A stretch of DNA of 64,000 nt from positions 21,990,932 through 22,054,931 of the forward strand of contig NC_044016.1 in assembly GCF_900496995.4 (NCBI RefSeq). The letters are read 5' to 3'. The position numbers were made by a program, and so were the translations under genes. Every line of letters starts with the position of its first letter. The first letter of the stretch is position 1. The notes beneath the pieces are model-generated. The model was not told the DNA's origin, did no database searches, and saw nothing but the letters and a program-made list of their open reading frames with translations. Shown here one piece after another: positions 23,758 to 37,521 of this stretch. This DNA comes from Aquila chrysaetos chrysaetos. Taxonomy: Eukaryota; Chordata; Aves; Accipitriformes; Accipitridae.

Positions 23758-25371
23758 TTCCATATTGTGTCTAATAGGGTCTTTGTTTCTCCAGAGAAGA
23801 AGGAAAAGGAAATCCGCATGTAATGAATCCATTTATTTTATGGAGCTCCCCTGGAGAGGGGCAGGGGAGCACAATTTATGCAAAAAAACAGGCAGCTGCT
23901 GTTGGGAGAGGGACATCAATCTGGTTTTGATTCTCATTCGTAAGCGGAGGTGGCCACACAAGCCAAGGCCTCGTAAACTCCCTGTAGAGGAGAGTGGCCC
24001 ATTGGTGTGAGGCTGTCAGAGCCTATCTGGCCATTAGTACCGAGCTGCTCTCCTCTGCATCCAATTCCCACCCTGTTGTTCTGCCTTCCTAGGATATGTT
24101 TCCCCGTGCTGAGGCCTCCCATTAGAAGACAGAGGCAGAGCTGTACTGGGGCACAGACTGAAATCTTTGTATTGAAGGGCAAAAAGCCCTTTACAGAGCA
24201 TTTGCAGTTCATGTTACAATCCAGTGTATACTGTATACTATTACAAAAAACCCAAAAGCAACATGACTTGTATGCTACAGTCCAATTCCTCTCTGCCATT
24301 TATAAACACACTGGGAGTGAGATGGGATGGGAAGACTCCTGGGCTGGAGGAAATGGCCTGGAAACTAGATACCACTCATCAGGTTTTTTTCCATCGCTGT
24401 CATTTTGCATAACTCAATGCATATTGTCAGGACTGTGAGTGCAAATGGACAGCGCAGAGTTTCCCAGTGGGAAAGATGTCTTAACAGGGGCAGAGCTCTC
24501 GACAGAATTCTGTTTTATTACCTGATTCTTCATCAGATTAAGGGTCCACGGAGTTTATCCATCAGTAGTGTAAGAGAAAACTGCCCTTAGCATACTCTAA
24601 CTCACACTATGACTGCCCCATATGACAAGGAAGTTACATTTGGCTTCCTGATTATCTGTCCCCAGCTGTCTGTGCCAGGCTCAGCTCATACATAAAGAAT
24701 CTAGCTCAAAATATAACTCAGTGTCTGTATTCTTCACAATCACCTTGTGCATGTCCGGTAGAGGTAGGCAGGTAAGTGGACAGCCAGATCTATCAATTCA
24801 GGAAACCAAGAATGAAAACTAGTCTTTTCTGAAAACTGTCCTCACATGCTACCAGCAATTAATTATTGGACAAAGTTAATAAATTTTGTATTTTAGTTAC
24901 TCTCTGTAACTCAGGTCCCTACAGAGGACACAGATTCTCTAGTTCTCAACATGGAATGATATTTTTAGATCACTCAGATACATGGTGTCCTTACAGAGAA
25001 CAGACAGCACTTGCCTGTTGACAATGAACTTTTAAAAGATTTTTCCGTGGCAGAATTAAGGCCCAGTGGTGGGTCAGTGAGAAGAATTTGGAAGAGGCGT
25101 GGTTCACTTACCACTCCCTTAAATGCCCAGATGACCTTGCAGGAGAAGGATTCACTTTGAGAGCTGCAAAAAGGAAGGTGGCTCATTCACATGTAACACC
25201 TTTGTTGATTTTCCAGGTAGTCTTTCCATGGCTTTCTGAGAACTTCCTTTGCCACCAGCTTATAAGACAAGCATGTTTATGCTATGCTGCCAGCAATACA
25301 GCCCCTGGCATCACACTGCTCTTGCATTACCAGACATTCTGAACCTCTTGTTCCCTAGTATCTGGAAGGGG

Positions 25372-25388
25372 AAAAAAAAAAAAAAAAA
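25372..25388. repeat. A17 homopolymer
   Basis: Seventeen A residues in a row, following GGGG. No adjacent AATAAA or retrocopy body was recognised to the left, so this is treated as a simple repeat. Confidence 0.85.
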
Positions 25389-28300
25389 GCTGCTTTGAAA
25401 GTACAAAGGCCAAGTATGCACTGATGTGAAAAGCTGACTTTAGAGAAGCGGCCACAAGGAATGTTTGTTTCTGAAACCAGTGGGATCAGGGCCTCTTCCT
25501 GACGCCAAAAGTGGTAGGTCAACTGGGCCATCAGTTTTCAGGCCAAGAGAAGGAGCTGCTTTTACAGACCACACTGGAAAAAGCTCTTATAACAGAGTCT
25601 GATCTGTGGAGGAATGGATCAGGTCACAGAGCTTCCACCAGCAGAAGCTTTCAAGGATAGAGTTGGAACCATTTCACGATTTTGTTTTGAAAGAGACCTA
25701 ATTGCGCACTAAGTCTCAGAACTACTGGCCCTGTAGCAGAGACTAACAAAGATCAGCTGAAAGGCCTTGAATTTACAGTAAAGTGCCATTATCCACACTT
25801 GCCCCTTGAGAATCCCCAATTCAATGATTTTACTCCATTTGAGAGACAAGACTGAGAACCAACAACCAAAACACTGTGCAAGCCAGGTGAGTAGCTAAAA
25901 GTAAATAGATCACCTTAATGCTCTGCTGGTTTACATTTTCCTTTCTTGTATATAAACATGGGTATCTTTAGTAGCACTGCAAAGGATATTTAGAATTAGG
26001 GAAATGTTGAATTGATCTACCTCTCCACCTCATGCATATTTTTACTTCCACTTAACAAGTGCACACGTTTCAAGTCATCTTATGAACTGAACACCTTATG
26101 AAATCTTGGTTGAATGATACTGTATCTATCAAAATTTTTCAATAGTCCCTTCAGCTACAGCTTCTGCAACTCTAAATTTTAATGTGTTCATCTTCATACA
26201 GACCTACAGGGAAGAGAGACACAGTTGCATCCCTGTTACGGTTAAGTCCCTGAAGAACTCAAAGACTAAGGCTTGTCCCACACTGCAAAGTTCATCCAGC
26301 CAAAGAGGGCTGCTGATATAACTTTGCCAGCAAAAACTCTCATGTAGATGGATTTAAACAGATGCAACCCTATACTGTCCTCATTTTTGTCAGTGGATAA
26401 ACAAGGAAATCGCCCTAGGCTGGGAAGAAGGGAGGCAGTAAATGATGCCCAGTCCAGCACAAAGACTTCCAGACATGCAGACCATATTCCCACTAGGTGG
26501 CTCTGCCAATGTAGCTATGCTCTTGATCATTCGGCAATTACTCTAAGCTATTATTTCTCAAGCACAACCACACAGACCACATGTAGGTACTCTGTACTTC
26601 ATGAATGGCCAGCATGCAAAAGCTTATTCTTGCTATTCTCTTGGAGCTTGACTTTTGCTTCTAAAAATGTGTCATTTGATTGGTCACAAGAAAAATGTGC
26701 TGGAAAAATCACTTCATGACTTGCCAAGGTCATGCAGAAAGTCTGTGCCAAAGCAGAGAACTGAACCCAGGTGGCCTGCATCCTCAGCTAGTCACCTAAG
26801 AACACAGATCAGATGCTGCATTAGAAGCAGGACAACCTGGAAGCATCCCAAGAAAATGTATGCCATCATCAGGATGTAACAACCCAGAAAACAGGAAGCA
26901 AAATAATCCTGGGAAAAAGGGTGAGCTGCCTTGACAGACAGATGCAAGGGCATGCTCACATATGGTACTGCATGGCTAGAGCCATGACATGCTGAATATA
27001 CCACAACATAGCACTACATACATTTGCATGTCTTGCTCTGATATGACACCTCTTCTCCAAATAGACAGCTCTGAGGACAATGAGAGGAAATAGTTTCCTG
27101 CAATATCTTTGAAGATCAAGAGAAGCCTCCGTACAACTGGGGTGAGGACTACACAGTGGAATTAGACAGCAGCTGTGAGCAGAGAAGGTTCCAGCCTGGC
27201 CTCAGGGCACCCACAAAGAGCATACTAAATTCTGCTACTCCTTACACAAAAGCTATAGGTCCATTGCTGCCTGTTTGGAAAGGGCCTTAGCATACAATGA
27301 GGAAAACAGAGAAAACTTAAAGAGACTAGTCTAGTTCAGCTGGTCAAGAACAAAGTCCCTTCTAGCAGCAGATAATACAGCATGGCCCTGACTCCTTCCT
27401 CTAGGAGGTGACTTCCATCCAAGAGCTCCTCACCAGGAATTACACCTTTTCAGCCAGCTCTCTGCAGTTCCTACTGACTTGGCCTAATGAAAGTGACTCA
27501 TAATCAAGACTGGTTTAGTAAAGTTCCTACCGGATCAAAACTGACCTCAGCTGGCTCCTGTTGTTTCCAAAAAGCTCCTGCTGATTTGGCTGACTGTCCG
27601 AGCTCCAGGAAAATTGCATGTAAGCCCTGCATTTGCAGAGGGTAAATTCTCCTTTTCTGGAAGACAAAGGAGACAGGAGCAAAGCCAACAGGAATAAACA
27701 GAGTCAATTTGGATGGATGGAAATGTTTGTAGTAACCCCTGCTCTAGAGCTACTGACCCTGAGCAGGACACCAAGACATCCTGGGCAGACCAGCATCTGG
27801 GGCCTCAGCAACACAAGCTTCCCCAGCACCTTGGCCACTTTCTTTCTAGCTTTTTTTGACTGCTCCAGGCCTGGACACCAGCACTTCATGCTGCAGCCAC
27901 TTGCAGAGAGAACTATCCTTACAAAGAGTTATTTTATCCTGCAAGGGGCCAATAATTTAGTCCCAAAGAGGACACTCAGAAGCACCCTGTACTTTGGAGA
28001 TGAGCCCAGCAAGACTTTCATGCACTTTCCTCACCCCTCTCAAGCCCTTGGCAGAACCGGGATTCAAAACAATCGCTTTGATTAGAGGCTTACGGCCACT
28101 TTAGCATCTGACTTCCATGCATGGCCCACCTGGCAAGGCAGGCACACCTCCCCCAAACCCACACTGAGCCCATAACATTTGCAGGCTGTGTGGGCTGCTC
28201 TGCTTCAGGGCCGAGGAGCCTGCCGCATCCCCCTCCAGCTGCGTTGTCAGCAGTGTCCTGCTGACAGGTTCAAGCCTTGCAGAGAGGGTTGTTTTTATAA

Positions 28301-31283
28301 CCCGCTCTCTTTTAACAAAACTTTCCCAAGCTTATTCCTCTACGTTATAGTAAAGATCACCTGCTGCTCAGGGGGATTCAGATTCTTAAAGGAAAATTGC
28401 AAAAAAAACAGGAAAGATTGACACATAGTGGCATCCAAGGAAGAAGAAAGCACCTTAGCACTAACCAGTTACTCCAAATACTGAGCTCTGCCAACATCCC
28501 TCGCTCCTGACTGGCAACTCCCCTCCTTTTTCTGTGTTCCCTGCTGTCACCACAACAAACTCTGCAGATGGTCCTCATACTGACCTGCAGCTCTCCTATT
28601 ATTCCAGCCCTGGGACCACAACATATTGCTCAGTAGTTGTCTTTGAGCCTTGATCGATAGACCCCAATGCCACAGTGACATGCTGCTCTACCCACAAGTT
28701 AATCACAACTCAGCTCCGTGATCCCATAACCCATCTCTACTGGCACACCTTGGCCTTCGCTTCTGACACCCCAATTGTTCTTGCCCCAGATTCGCAACAC
28801 AGCTCCTTCCATGCACCTCAGTCCTGACTTGCCACCTCCTTTAGCCCAGACAGACAGAAACCAGCAGATGTGGAACATGTGAGTCACTGCTGTATCAGTC
28901 CCAAGGTCTCTATAGTTCAGTATTTGGCCTCTAGAAAAAGCTACCAGACAAGTCAGGAGAGGATGTAAAATCCACTCAGTAACTTGTCAACCATCCAAAT
29001 TTGAACTGACATTAGTTTAAAAGCCTGAAACATGATGTTTATTCTGGCTTTCAATTATCTTATTAATAACTACAGTGACTCCACATACTTGCCATTCACA
29101 CACTGCCCAGTCAAGTATATTCTCAGTAATAGTGATGAGCACACTGAGTAGTGTTGCTCAAGTCTTTTCCTAAACTAAAAGAATTAAATTAGAGCACTTC
29201 AAGATGTCTGAGCAAATGAGTTTTCTCCCAGTCATACATTATCTTCTGCCATTCTACAGGGAACTTAATTTGCCATTGAGCTGCCTTTTCAATAAGCTTA
29301 GCTGGGTCTCTCTGAACTTCCTTGCAGTTCCTCCCTAGTCTTGACCAACCTACATTTGGCTAGTGCTCACATACTAAGATTTAAAGCTCCCGCAGTGCAA
29401 ATGAAAAAAACATGCTATAACAGGATTCTAAACAATGCCATTTGTTTTTTGTTTTAAAATTTTTTTATTGAATTTCATGGTCTTGAATCCACAGCTCTGG
29501 AGACCAAAGCCCCCTTCTTATCCAAAAGGAGCTGCACAGGCAAGACAAGAACAAGTTCCTTCCCAGTGTGCTGGAGGATCAATTTCTATGTTCCCTAGCG
29601 AGTTTAGACTCTGAGGAATATTTAGTCCACAACTTCTTTGATTAAAATATCAATGAGCGCAATGAAAGTCCAATGCCTTTTTGAGACAGTGATATTCTCA
29701 CCCACTAGGAAATGGACTACAAAAAAACAACTTATTTCACACATGTGCTGCCAAAGAGCTGTCAGATGGAAACAGCCTATTGTGAAATGTTTTTGTCATG
29801 AGAATGAATATTCACTCAAGAACAAAACAAAACCTATCAACCTCTCTGACTTTAAAACCAAAAAGCCCTCTGGCCAAGAGTTTCAAAGTTGTTCACCACC
29901 CTCAGTTGGCTTGAGATCCAGGATCCAACAAAGTTCAAGAGCTGCTGCCCAGTAGGGCAGGGAATGAGATCCCAAACAGGTGTGGACCAGGTGTGAAAAC
30001 GTAGAAGGTTAACACACCCCATCCATCACCAGACAGCACATCTGTAAAAATGGAAATAAATATTAACTCAACTCAAAATCTTGTCTGGAGATGAGCAGAA
30101 TTCTCCCCAGTGGCAACTAAAGAATATCTTGGTGAGGACTGCAGCTGAGCTGATTTACTGCTGAACTGTGCTTGTATGGCTGCAAGAGGCTCTCATTCCC
30201 TCGCTGCTGAATTGCTTCTTCTCAATAAGAGACAAAGTGTCCTAGTGCTCTTCTGGATATCTCTCTGGTTCATTTTTCCAGTTGCAAAGCAAATGGTTTG
30301 AAGTTTCATTGTCTTGCCAGACTCATGAAAAGAAACTATCAGGCGCTAGCCAAATTGTGAAGAACAGCATGTTTTATGAAAACCCAATTAAACTCTGGCC
30401 ATGAGTATCTCACTTTCATCTCTGCTGAGCACTGTCTCAGCTTTCTTGTTGCATGCCAAGCTCATATTCTTCTCTGATTCACTCAGCGAGATTACAGTTA
30501 ACAGTTTTGTTTTGTTGTTTTGGAGGGGAACAAAGGCAGAGTCCGTCTTGTTTATATACTAGATCTGCAGGGTACCAGAAACAAGTATCTTTGGGGTCAG
30601 GAGGGGGAGTTTATTTCCATGTCTCAGATATCAAAATGGGAATTGCTTGTCATTATCACTCACACTTAACAGACACTGAATGACTTTCCCGGAAAGAACT
30701 GAGAAACTAAATGAAAAAAGAAGCAGCACTGCGCTGCAATACACTTTGGAAATCCTCATCAGTGGAACAGCTCTTTGAGCTGCACAACCTGGCAGAGGCC
30801 CATGTAGACCCTCCAGTCCAACATACCAGGAGAATTGGAAAGTGTCATAAAAGTAATCCCGTCCCCTTCTTTCCCCAAGGGAAATTCCCTTTTCCCCTAC
30901 CTCTAAACAGATAAGGTATCCAGCTAGCTGTGACTCATATTAGGAAGCCATAAGAAATGCAAAAGCATACTGTGTTTTCACCTGACTGGCAAGGAGGCCA
31001 ACACTATTATTTTCCAGCAGCTTCCAAGTCTCTTCCAGGACACTGATTAATGAAAGTAAAGAATTCACTAAAAAATGCAATGCAACAGATTGCAAAGCAG
31101 AAAGCACACACAGTTAGGGATGAAGTGAAACCGCTTTTAATAGACCAACAACCGTCGCTCCAGCCCATCTGATCTTTTTTCCAACATGCCAGTCCAGGAA
31201 GCAAGCTTGATGATGACTGAAACAAAACAAACAAAGATGTCCTACTGTCTTGTACTGTTATCACTCTTCCATTCTCTTCTACT

Positions 31284-31301
31284 GTCTTCTATTTAGAAGA
31301 C
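31284..31301. repeat. 18-bp perfect palindrome
   Basis: GTCTTCTA, two T residues, then TAGAAGAC: perfect 8-bp arms with a 2-base centre. It lies in a locally repetitive patch with several TCTACTGTCT-like words between about 31240 and 31330. Confidence 0.6.
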
Positions 31302-33373
31302 TAATAAGACTGTCTCCTATTGTCTACTACTTAGTGTAATTTTGGTGCTAAGTGATAAAAATCCAGTGAGAAGGGCAGTCCCTGCTTTTATTTGTCATGA
31401 TATTTGGGGCTTTTCATATCAGAAACATGAACAATATCAGAAAGTGTAAAAAAAAAAACCTAGAGAGCAAATATGTTCTTTCCAGATTTGCAAAATGCAA
31501 AGATAAATCAAGGTTCAGATAACTATGCTCTGTTGATTAGACAAATCTGCTAGGACTCAGGGTAGTAGCAAACATAGATGTGTACAAGAAGTGCCACATT
31601 CTAAACATCTAACCAGCTGGAAAACAGCAGCATCACAAAGAAATACCACTCTGAGAGCTACATCAACAGCACAGTTGCCTAAATGAGTGCTCTTCTCAGA
31701 AATACTTGGAGGAGTTAGATGACTGAAAGCCTCCAGAAGTGAAGGGCTTTGAGGCGAATCCAGCTGATATATTTGTTACATGGTGCCAGCATAATTTCCC
31801 CGAATGGCTAGAGAAAAGGGGAAGCATGAAAAGGGTCAGTTGGGAGTATATGTGCATGTGGGGGAGGGGGGCAAAAAAAAGGCAAAACTAGCTGAGAACA
31901 GGCTCCATTTAAATTGCATACAGACCTCACACAAAGCACAGTGAATTGGTCAGTAGATTGAAGCCATCTGGCTGGAGGAGCCATAAGAGTAAAACCCTGC
32001 TGGAGATCTCTCAATCACATCCCATCATGGTCCAACATCAGAGCACAGCATGGGCTTCCCCCACTCCAATCTCATGGAGCTAAATATGGGAAGAGCAAGA
32101 AGAGGACTGCAAAGTTCATTCTTATGACAGAGCCTCTACTCTTCTCACAAAGTATAAACCCAGCTGGCACTCTCTCCTGCAAACTATTTCAGTCTTGACT
32201 CTACACCTTGTTACAAAAACCCCGCTTCACTTAAAGTTTAGGTGTTTGATTCCTGGCTGGATCGGGCCGCAGAGCCTGCTCTGTGCTCAGACACCATCAC
32301 GTAAATCTTGACCAGAGTGATCAGAGGCTGAGCTTGTGGGTCTTCCTCCACTCAGAGACAGGGATGTGAAGCTTACAGATGTCCACACTAAATACTCAGT
32401 GAAGCAGTTTCTACAGTGACACATTGGTTTGCCAGAACCAATTGGGCATCACTGGTTCTGCCTATGCTGTCCCAAGGCCTCTGTGGTAAACCTCAGGCTT
32501 TGGTGGCAACAGGAGAGAAATTGAGTCAAGGCTATATGTGCTGCAGCCAACAGCACAAAACACTGATGCAGACAGCTGGCTTCAGCCTTTTGTGATTCCC
32601 CAGTGAAAGACCACCCCAGGGCTCTTCCTCATGTGAATGAAGCAAAGGACTCCATGTCTCCTCCTGCTCATCCTCGCCATTTACAAGCATGTCTGTTGTT
32701 GAAGGCAAACTCAGCATTTGTTACAATCCAGCCTGGAAATGTCTGAGGACACAACATTTTTATTATAAAAACATATAAACATGTTTTAAAATGAATAAAA
32801 CATATTTTATTTTTATGGCCCAGATAAACCCTCTGACTTCAGTTAATGCAAATGAACACTGCTTCTGTTTCAGCACACTGGTATCTGAGCATTCAATGAT
32901 GTGGTGGTCTTTATGCCAACCATCCCTTACAAATTCAGTGTTTTTCATTGTCTGTTTTTCTGAAGTTCCTCCTTCACCTGGGTTGGAAAACAAAAGGCAC
33001 TTAACATCTGGAAATATTAAAGCTTTGGAAGTTTGCCGGTCTGATTGCCATTGTGTTGTTACAGAGTTTTCGTTCCTTATGATTCTCCCATGTAGCCCAA
33101 ATATTAATTGCCAGAGATCACATCTCCATGCAAGTGGTTCAGTTGTTTTCCATCATTTTGACTTGCCCATATGGAACGTTCCCAAAATGTCAAAAGTCAT
33201 TAATATTTTTTAAACACTGAAAATCTCAGAACTTATCATTTCTGTATCAGAAATGATCTTCAGGGATCCTAGAGGTTTCTCCGTCTAACAAATGCCATCA
33301 CTGAGGTATTTCAGCTGGTGTCAGCAATGCCACAGACACTGGGTATAAGAACAGTAGCAGTGAAAATATATAA

Positions 33374-33384
33374 GGGGGGGGGGG
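33374..33384. repeat. G11 homopolymer
   Basis: A run of eleven G residues after an AT-rich TATATAA segment. Confidence 0.85.
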
Positions 33385-34509
33385 CAAGGAGACACAGAAC
33401 TGAAGTGCTCTTGAAAAAGGAAGTTGGATTAATTTTCCCACTGGATTTTTCTTGTTTACACTTAGTTTGAAATCTTGGAAGGAAACATAATGAAATTATT
33501 ACTTGGTTATTTTACTTTGAAAAATAACCATAACCACTGGGAAAATAAGAAAACCTTAAAAATATAAACAAGTTATTTTCAAGTGAGTCGCTCATTCTTC
33601 TACCAGGGTGCCATCCCTCCCCGCTCTCTTTGCAGCATTTCCTTCTTACCATCTCCAGCCACCTTTTCATCCCCCTCCACACTTTGAATTATTAATTTCT
33701 GTCCAAATATCATTCTCCTCCACCCTCTAAAGTCTGTTTCAGAAGCTGGTTGTTACATCTTCATGGACACAGGCATTTGGGGCAAGCTGTTGTTGTGTGG
33801 AACAGGCAGGCCTTTCCTGCTGACGAGCATGTAGTCACTCTCAACCAGGACACCTGATTCATATACGTGAGATGAACCCTACAGGAGCCTCCATGCCCTA
33901 ACAGACTCGTGATACAGGACAACCTTCAGAAAGGTTTCTGTATCGCAGTGGTTGAGTAGGATGAACTGCATTTTTGGTGCAACATGATTGTTATTCTCTT
34001 CCTTATTCAGACTTAAGAAAGCTTTTGTCACTTTTGGTTTTTACAGTCAGAAATTTCATTTGAATTATCCAGACTTTTTTTTTTATGTAACTATAAAATA
34101 TTATTGTAATATACTCTTTCTAAGTATGGACTACCCAAAAGGATGAACCTTTGTCTTTCTCACTACAAGCAAGCATCCCCAGAACAGTTCTCAGAATCTG
34201 TAGCATTTAATATACATACATAGCTAACAAGAAATTTTTAAGAGCTCACTAAATTTCCTCATTTAAAATCTTGGATGATCAATTGTTGGACTTGAACACA
34301 TTTATTCTGTTTTTGATCACCCAACATCAAATTAACAAGCTATAATATAAATTCTAGACATTTTGCAACCTACTCGTCACCAGATTCAGGTTTCCTAATT
34401 TTTCAAGGGGGAAGGGAGGCAGGCTGTTGGATGCAAAGTGAACACTGACCTGCACTGACCCCTTCTGGAAAGCACCAAAAATGTACCATTGGAAACGAAC
34501 CTGTACTGG

Positions 34510-34572
34510 TCCAGGGGGGGCGTGTGGGAACTACATGACCTAATAGCTTTTTCCATCTAGATTTCTATGACT
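34510..34572 (+). mobile_element. Possible decayed CR1 3' tail
   Basis: The order of words GGGAACTACATGACCT, CTTTTTCCATCTAG and TTTCTATGACT resembles the 3' end of CR1, which reads roughly GGACTAGATGACCT then CCCTTCCA then TTCTATGATTCT on its sense strand. The match is diverged and short, and the octamer repeat is reduced to one copy. It may be chance. Confidence 0.35.
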
Positions 34573-36956
34573 TTTAATCATGTTTGGTTGGAACAGCCTC
34601 AGCCTTCATAAGCTATTTGCATGGGTAAGGCTCTGGAGCAGATATACATGTCATCCATTAGCATCCAATGGACCAGAAAAGGCCCAAAGGACCAGAAAAG
34701 TTTCTTTGTAGTTGGAAGCAGAAAATAGTAATACATTATAGGAAGCAAGAGAAATAGCAAAACATCTTCCATTTTTCAGATAAGAACAGAACTCAAATTA
34801 GTATGAAAAGAAAAACAGAGGCTTACAGAACATCTACAATGTCTAATCCCAAAGCAGTTCAAACAAGGGAATACCATTTCTTTGAGACCAGTCCCATAAA
34901 ATCTCTGGAGGCCATAAGCAATTAGGACACAAGTTTCTCATCTAAAATACGGTACTTCCTTGCTCCTGACCAGACCCACATTTGGAAGCACAGGTTTGAT
35001 TTTAATTCAAAAGGAAAAGGCGTCATTCTTCAATGGCCGGTGACATCCCGTTCCATTCCTTGGAAACGTCCAGTTCTGTCTAAACTGGACAACCCTCTTC
35101 AGTGCTGACAAATCACAGACCATGGCTGAATCGACTTAAAGAAAGAAAATCACTTTCTTTTCTCTCTTGTATACACAGACATAGTATTAAGGGCTATTTT
35201 TCTTTTCCCCTGAATACAAGGGCTTGATGAAATAAACACATTCAAAAATTATCTGCAAGAAATCAGAAATATGTCAAATTTCTATACTTGGAAAGAGATG
35301 ATGGGCTTCAACTCAAATTGGCACATGCTTTGTTTGTCTCCTTGGGACTTGATGGTCTGCATTGCTAACAGTTGTAGAAAACATTCAGAAGACAAAGAAA
35401 ACATCTCAGAATAAGAGACAATCGCTCAACCCAGAGACTGCAGGTTTTTAAGAACGCAACTATTTTCCTTCTTTGCATTAAATTGTCACTTAAATTCCTT
35501 TAGAGACAGCATTTGTTTAAAGGTGAGGTGAGCAAGCACAGTACTTACTGTATCTGAACTACCACCATGTTGCTGGCCTCTTTCTGTCCAACCAAAAGCC
35601 ATAGCGCTGCTTAAGTATCTCCATCAAAAGCCCTATTGACGTGGAGAAACTCTTGAACAGCCCCTAACCTTTTGTCTACGTATCTTTACCATGGTGAGCC
35701 AACACTGTACTTACGAACTGTTGGTTTCTATCCCATGAAGAGAGCCTTTAGTTTTCCCCATCACAAGAGGCAAGGAAGCCAGCAGAAGAAATTGCATTTA
35801 ATTTAAGCCATTGAATAAATTCTCCTGTTAGGTTGTTGCAATCAAACTCTTTCCACTGGGATAAAACTCTCTATATTAAGAAAAAAAGAAAAAAAAAAAA
35901 CCAACTCATAAATACGTGACATCACTACACCACTATGCCTAGCAATGTTCCTTCTCCTCATAAGGAAGTTATCCCTAGACTGGATGGCAGTAAATATTTT
36001 GTTTGGCTCTTATGTTTACGCTTTTGGACAAGCTAAAAATCACCCTGCTTCTAGAAATCATTATATAGCATAATGCGGCAAGAAAGGAAGAGATCTCTTC
36101 CGGTAAGCTTTCTTACTCAATTTGTTCTGTGAATAACTGGGATGGCCCTGTTTTCGTTGCTTGGCATAGAGCACGAGAGTCTGCACAGAAGCCCTGCCTT
36201 CATTCCCACTTCTTTGGAAAGTCCCGGAGTTGAGTGCTTAGATCTGCCACAGAAGGAGATTTGCAAACTGGACTGTAACAAGAAGCACATGTAACACACA
36301 AGAGGAAGGAGGTGGAAGACCTCCCTAGACAGGAAGATCAAATTTTATTTTTCATTAAATTTTACATTTATGTCACAATTTATATTTTACACCACATTTT
36401 AGCTAGAAACTCAGAAAAATGTACAACATCTCACATGAGCACTGCTGACCACTAATGGTATAGAACAGCATCAATGTCCATCAATGCATATGACTTCCAA
36501 GGGATTTTATCTCACTCCACTAGTTTTGCTTCCTGAATTTTTTAAAGAGTTGAAATGACAAAGAGAAAGCAAACAAGCACTTGGGGAAACCCCATGAATG
36601 ACCTTTGCTATCAACTACAGTTCAACTCAATTTTATGCATGCTCCTCATGAAGATACAGCATTACCATCTAAAATTAATGGTTTGTTGGTCTCAGCTATC
36701 TGATGCACCCCCTCAACTGGCACCTCTAGGCTACCTTCCACCAAAGGCAGGTGGAAGAAGCTAAGAGATGAGGCATGCCAAGAAAGATGATGGGAGAAGT
36801 GATCTCTCAGCAGCCTACAAGCAACCCAAGACCTGTCAAAGGCAAGTAATATTAAAACAAAAATGGAAAGCATCTAAACTGGACCGACTGGTTACAAGAG
36901 TAAGTTTACAGCCTGGCAACATGCTGCTTCAAATCTTCACCTGCCAAATCACAAAA

Positions 36957-36980
36957 GTCAGTGCAGGAACATGCACTGAC
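36957..36980. repeat. 9-bp inverted repeat (hairpin)
   Basis: Perfect 9-bp arms GTCAGTGCA and TGCACTGAC enclose a 6-base loop, about 550 bp before the MRPS18A start codon. No terminator role is expected here. It could form a cruciform or be a dimeric protein site. Confidence 0.55.
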
Positions 36981-37252
36981 CTTAGCATCCCTGGCAGATA
37001 CAGATTTGAAACAAGCCCCTTCCCTGCACCCCACAGCTGGCCTGAAACACCCCCTGAAACACCCCCCACAGCCCATCCAAACAGAGGACCCTCTCCACCA
37101 CATAGTTTAAGCTAAACCACCCCTTGTTCTTCCTCTCACTGAAGAGCCAGGAGAGATTCAGGAGCTGTGGCAGGAGTGTAGCTCAGGCCTCCATAACACA
37201 AAGCCAGCACTACCTCTAGATTCACCTCCATCCCAAGGTCATACAATCTCAA

Positions 37253-37345
37253 CAAAAACCAAATAACAACAACAAAAAAAACCACAAAACCACCAAACCC
37301 AACAACAAACCTTAAAACAAACAGACAAACAAACGAAAAAATAAG
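37253..37345. repeat. A/C-rich simple sequence (CAAA-like)
   Basis: About 90 bp made almost only of A and C in irregular AAC, CAAA and CCAAAC words. Shorter similar patches recur on the same strand near 40741-40790 and 46754-46790 inside MRPS18A. Confidence 0.75.
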
Positions 37346-37510
37346 GAAAAACACCCCACGGGGAAGATGCTGGGCAGGGGAATAACAACGTCCCGCCTCC
37401 TCCTCCCCATCAGGTGACAAGCGCGCGGAAGAGACGCGCATCAAAATGTCGCCAGTAGAGCCCGCCTTCCCGCCGGCGGAAGCGGGAGTGACGGCAGTGT
37501 CAGCGACGGC

Positions 37511-37521
37511 AAAATGGCGGC
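37511..37521 (+). promoter_or_regulatory. YY1 motif over the start codon
   Basis: AAAATGGCGGC matches the YY1 consensus AANATGGCGGC and contains the MRPS18A start codon at 37514. In many mammalian housekeeping genes YY1 sits in just this position and sets the start site. A real role here is inferred. Confidence 0.6.

Larger units (their letters stand above)
15651..37380. other. Intergenic, AT-richer, no gene seen
   Basis: Long intergenic stretch up to the MRPS18A promoter. I found no splice-compatible exons with recognisable protein similarity, no tRNA-like cloverleaf and no snoRNA-like box pair. It contains the small repeats recorded separately at 16747, 21641-22220, 23700 and 31284, poly(A) tracts at 25372-25388 and about 35881, and one possible CR1 tail near 34510. 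Conserved non-coding elements may be present but cannot be recognised without alignment. Confidence 0.6.

Noticed and set aside
24175..24191. AAGGGC/GCCCTT hairpin with an A5 loop
   Set aside because: A 6-bp stem is common by chance and has no associated signal.
1..37380. VEGFA exons, expected from synteny
   Set aside because: I looked for the cystine-knot exon and the signal-peptide exon on the minus strand and saw neither; the gene must lie beyond the left edge if present.
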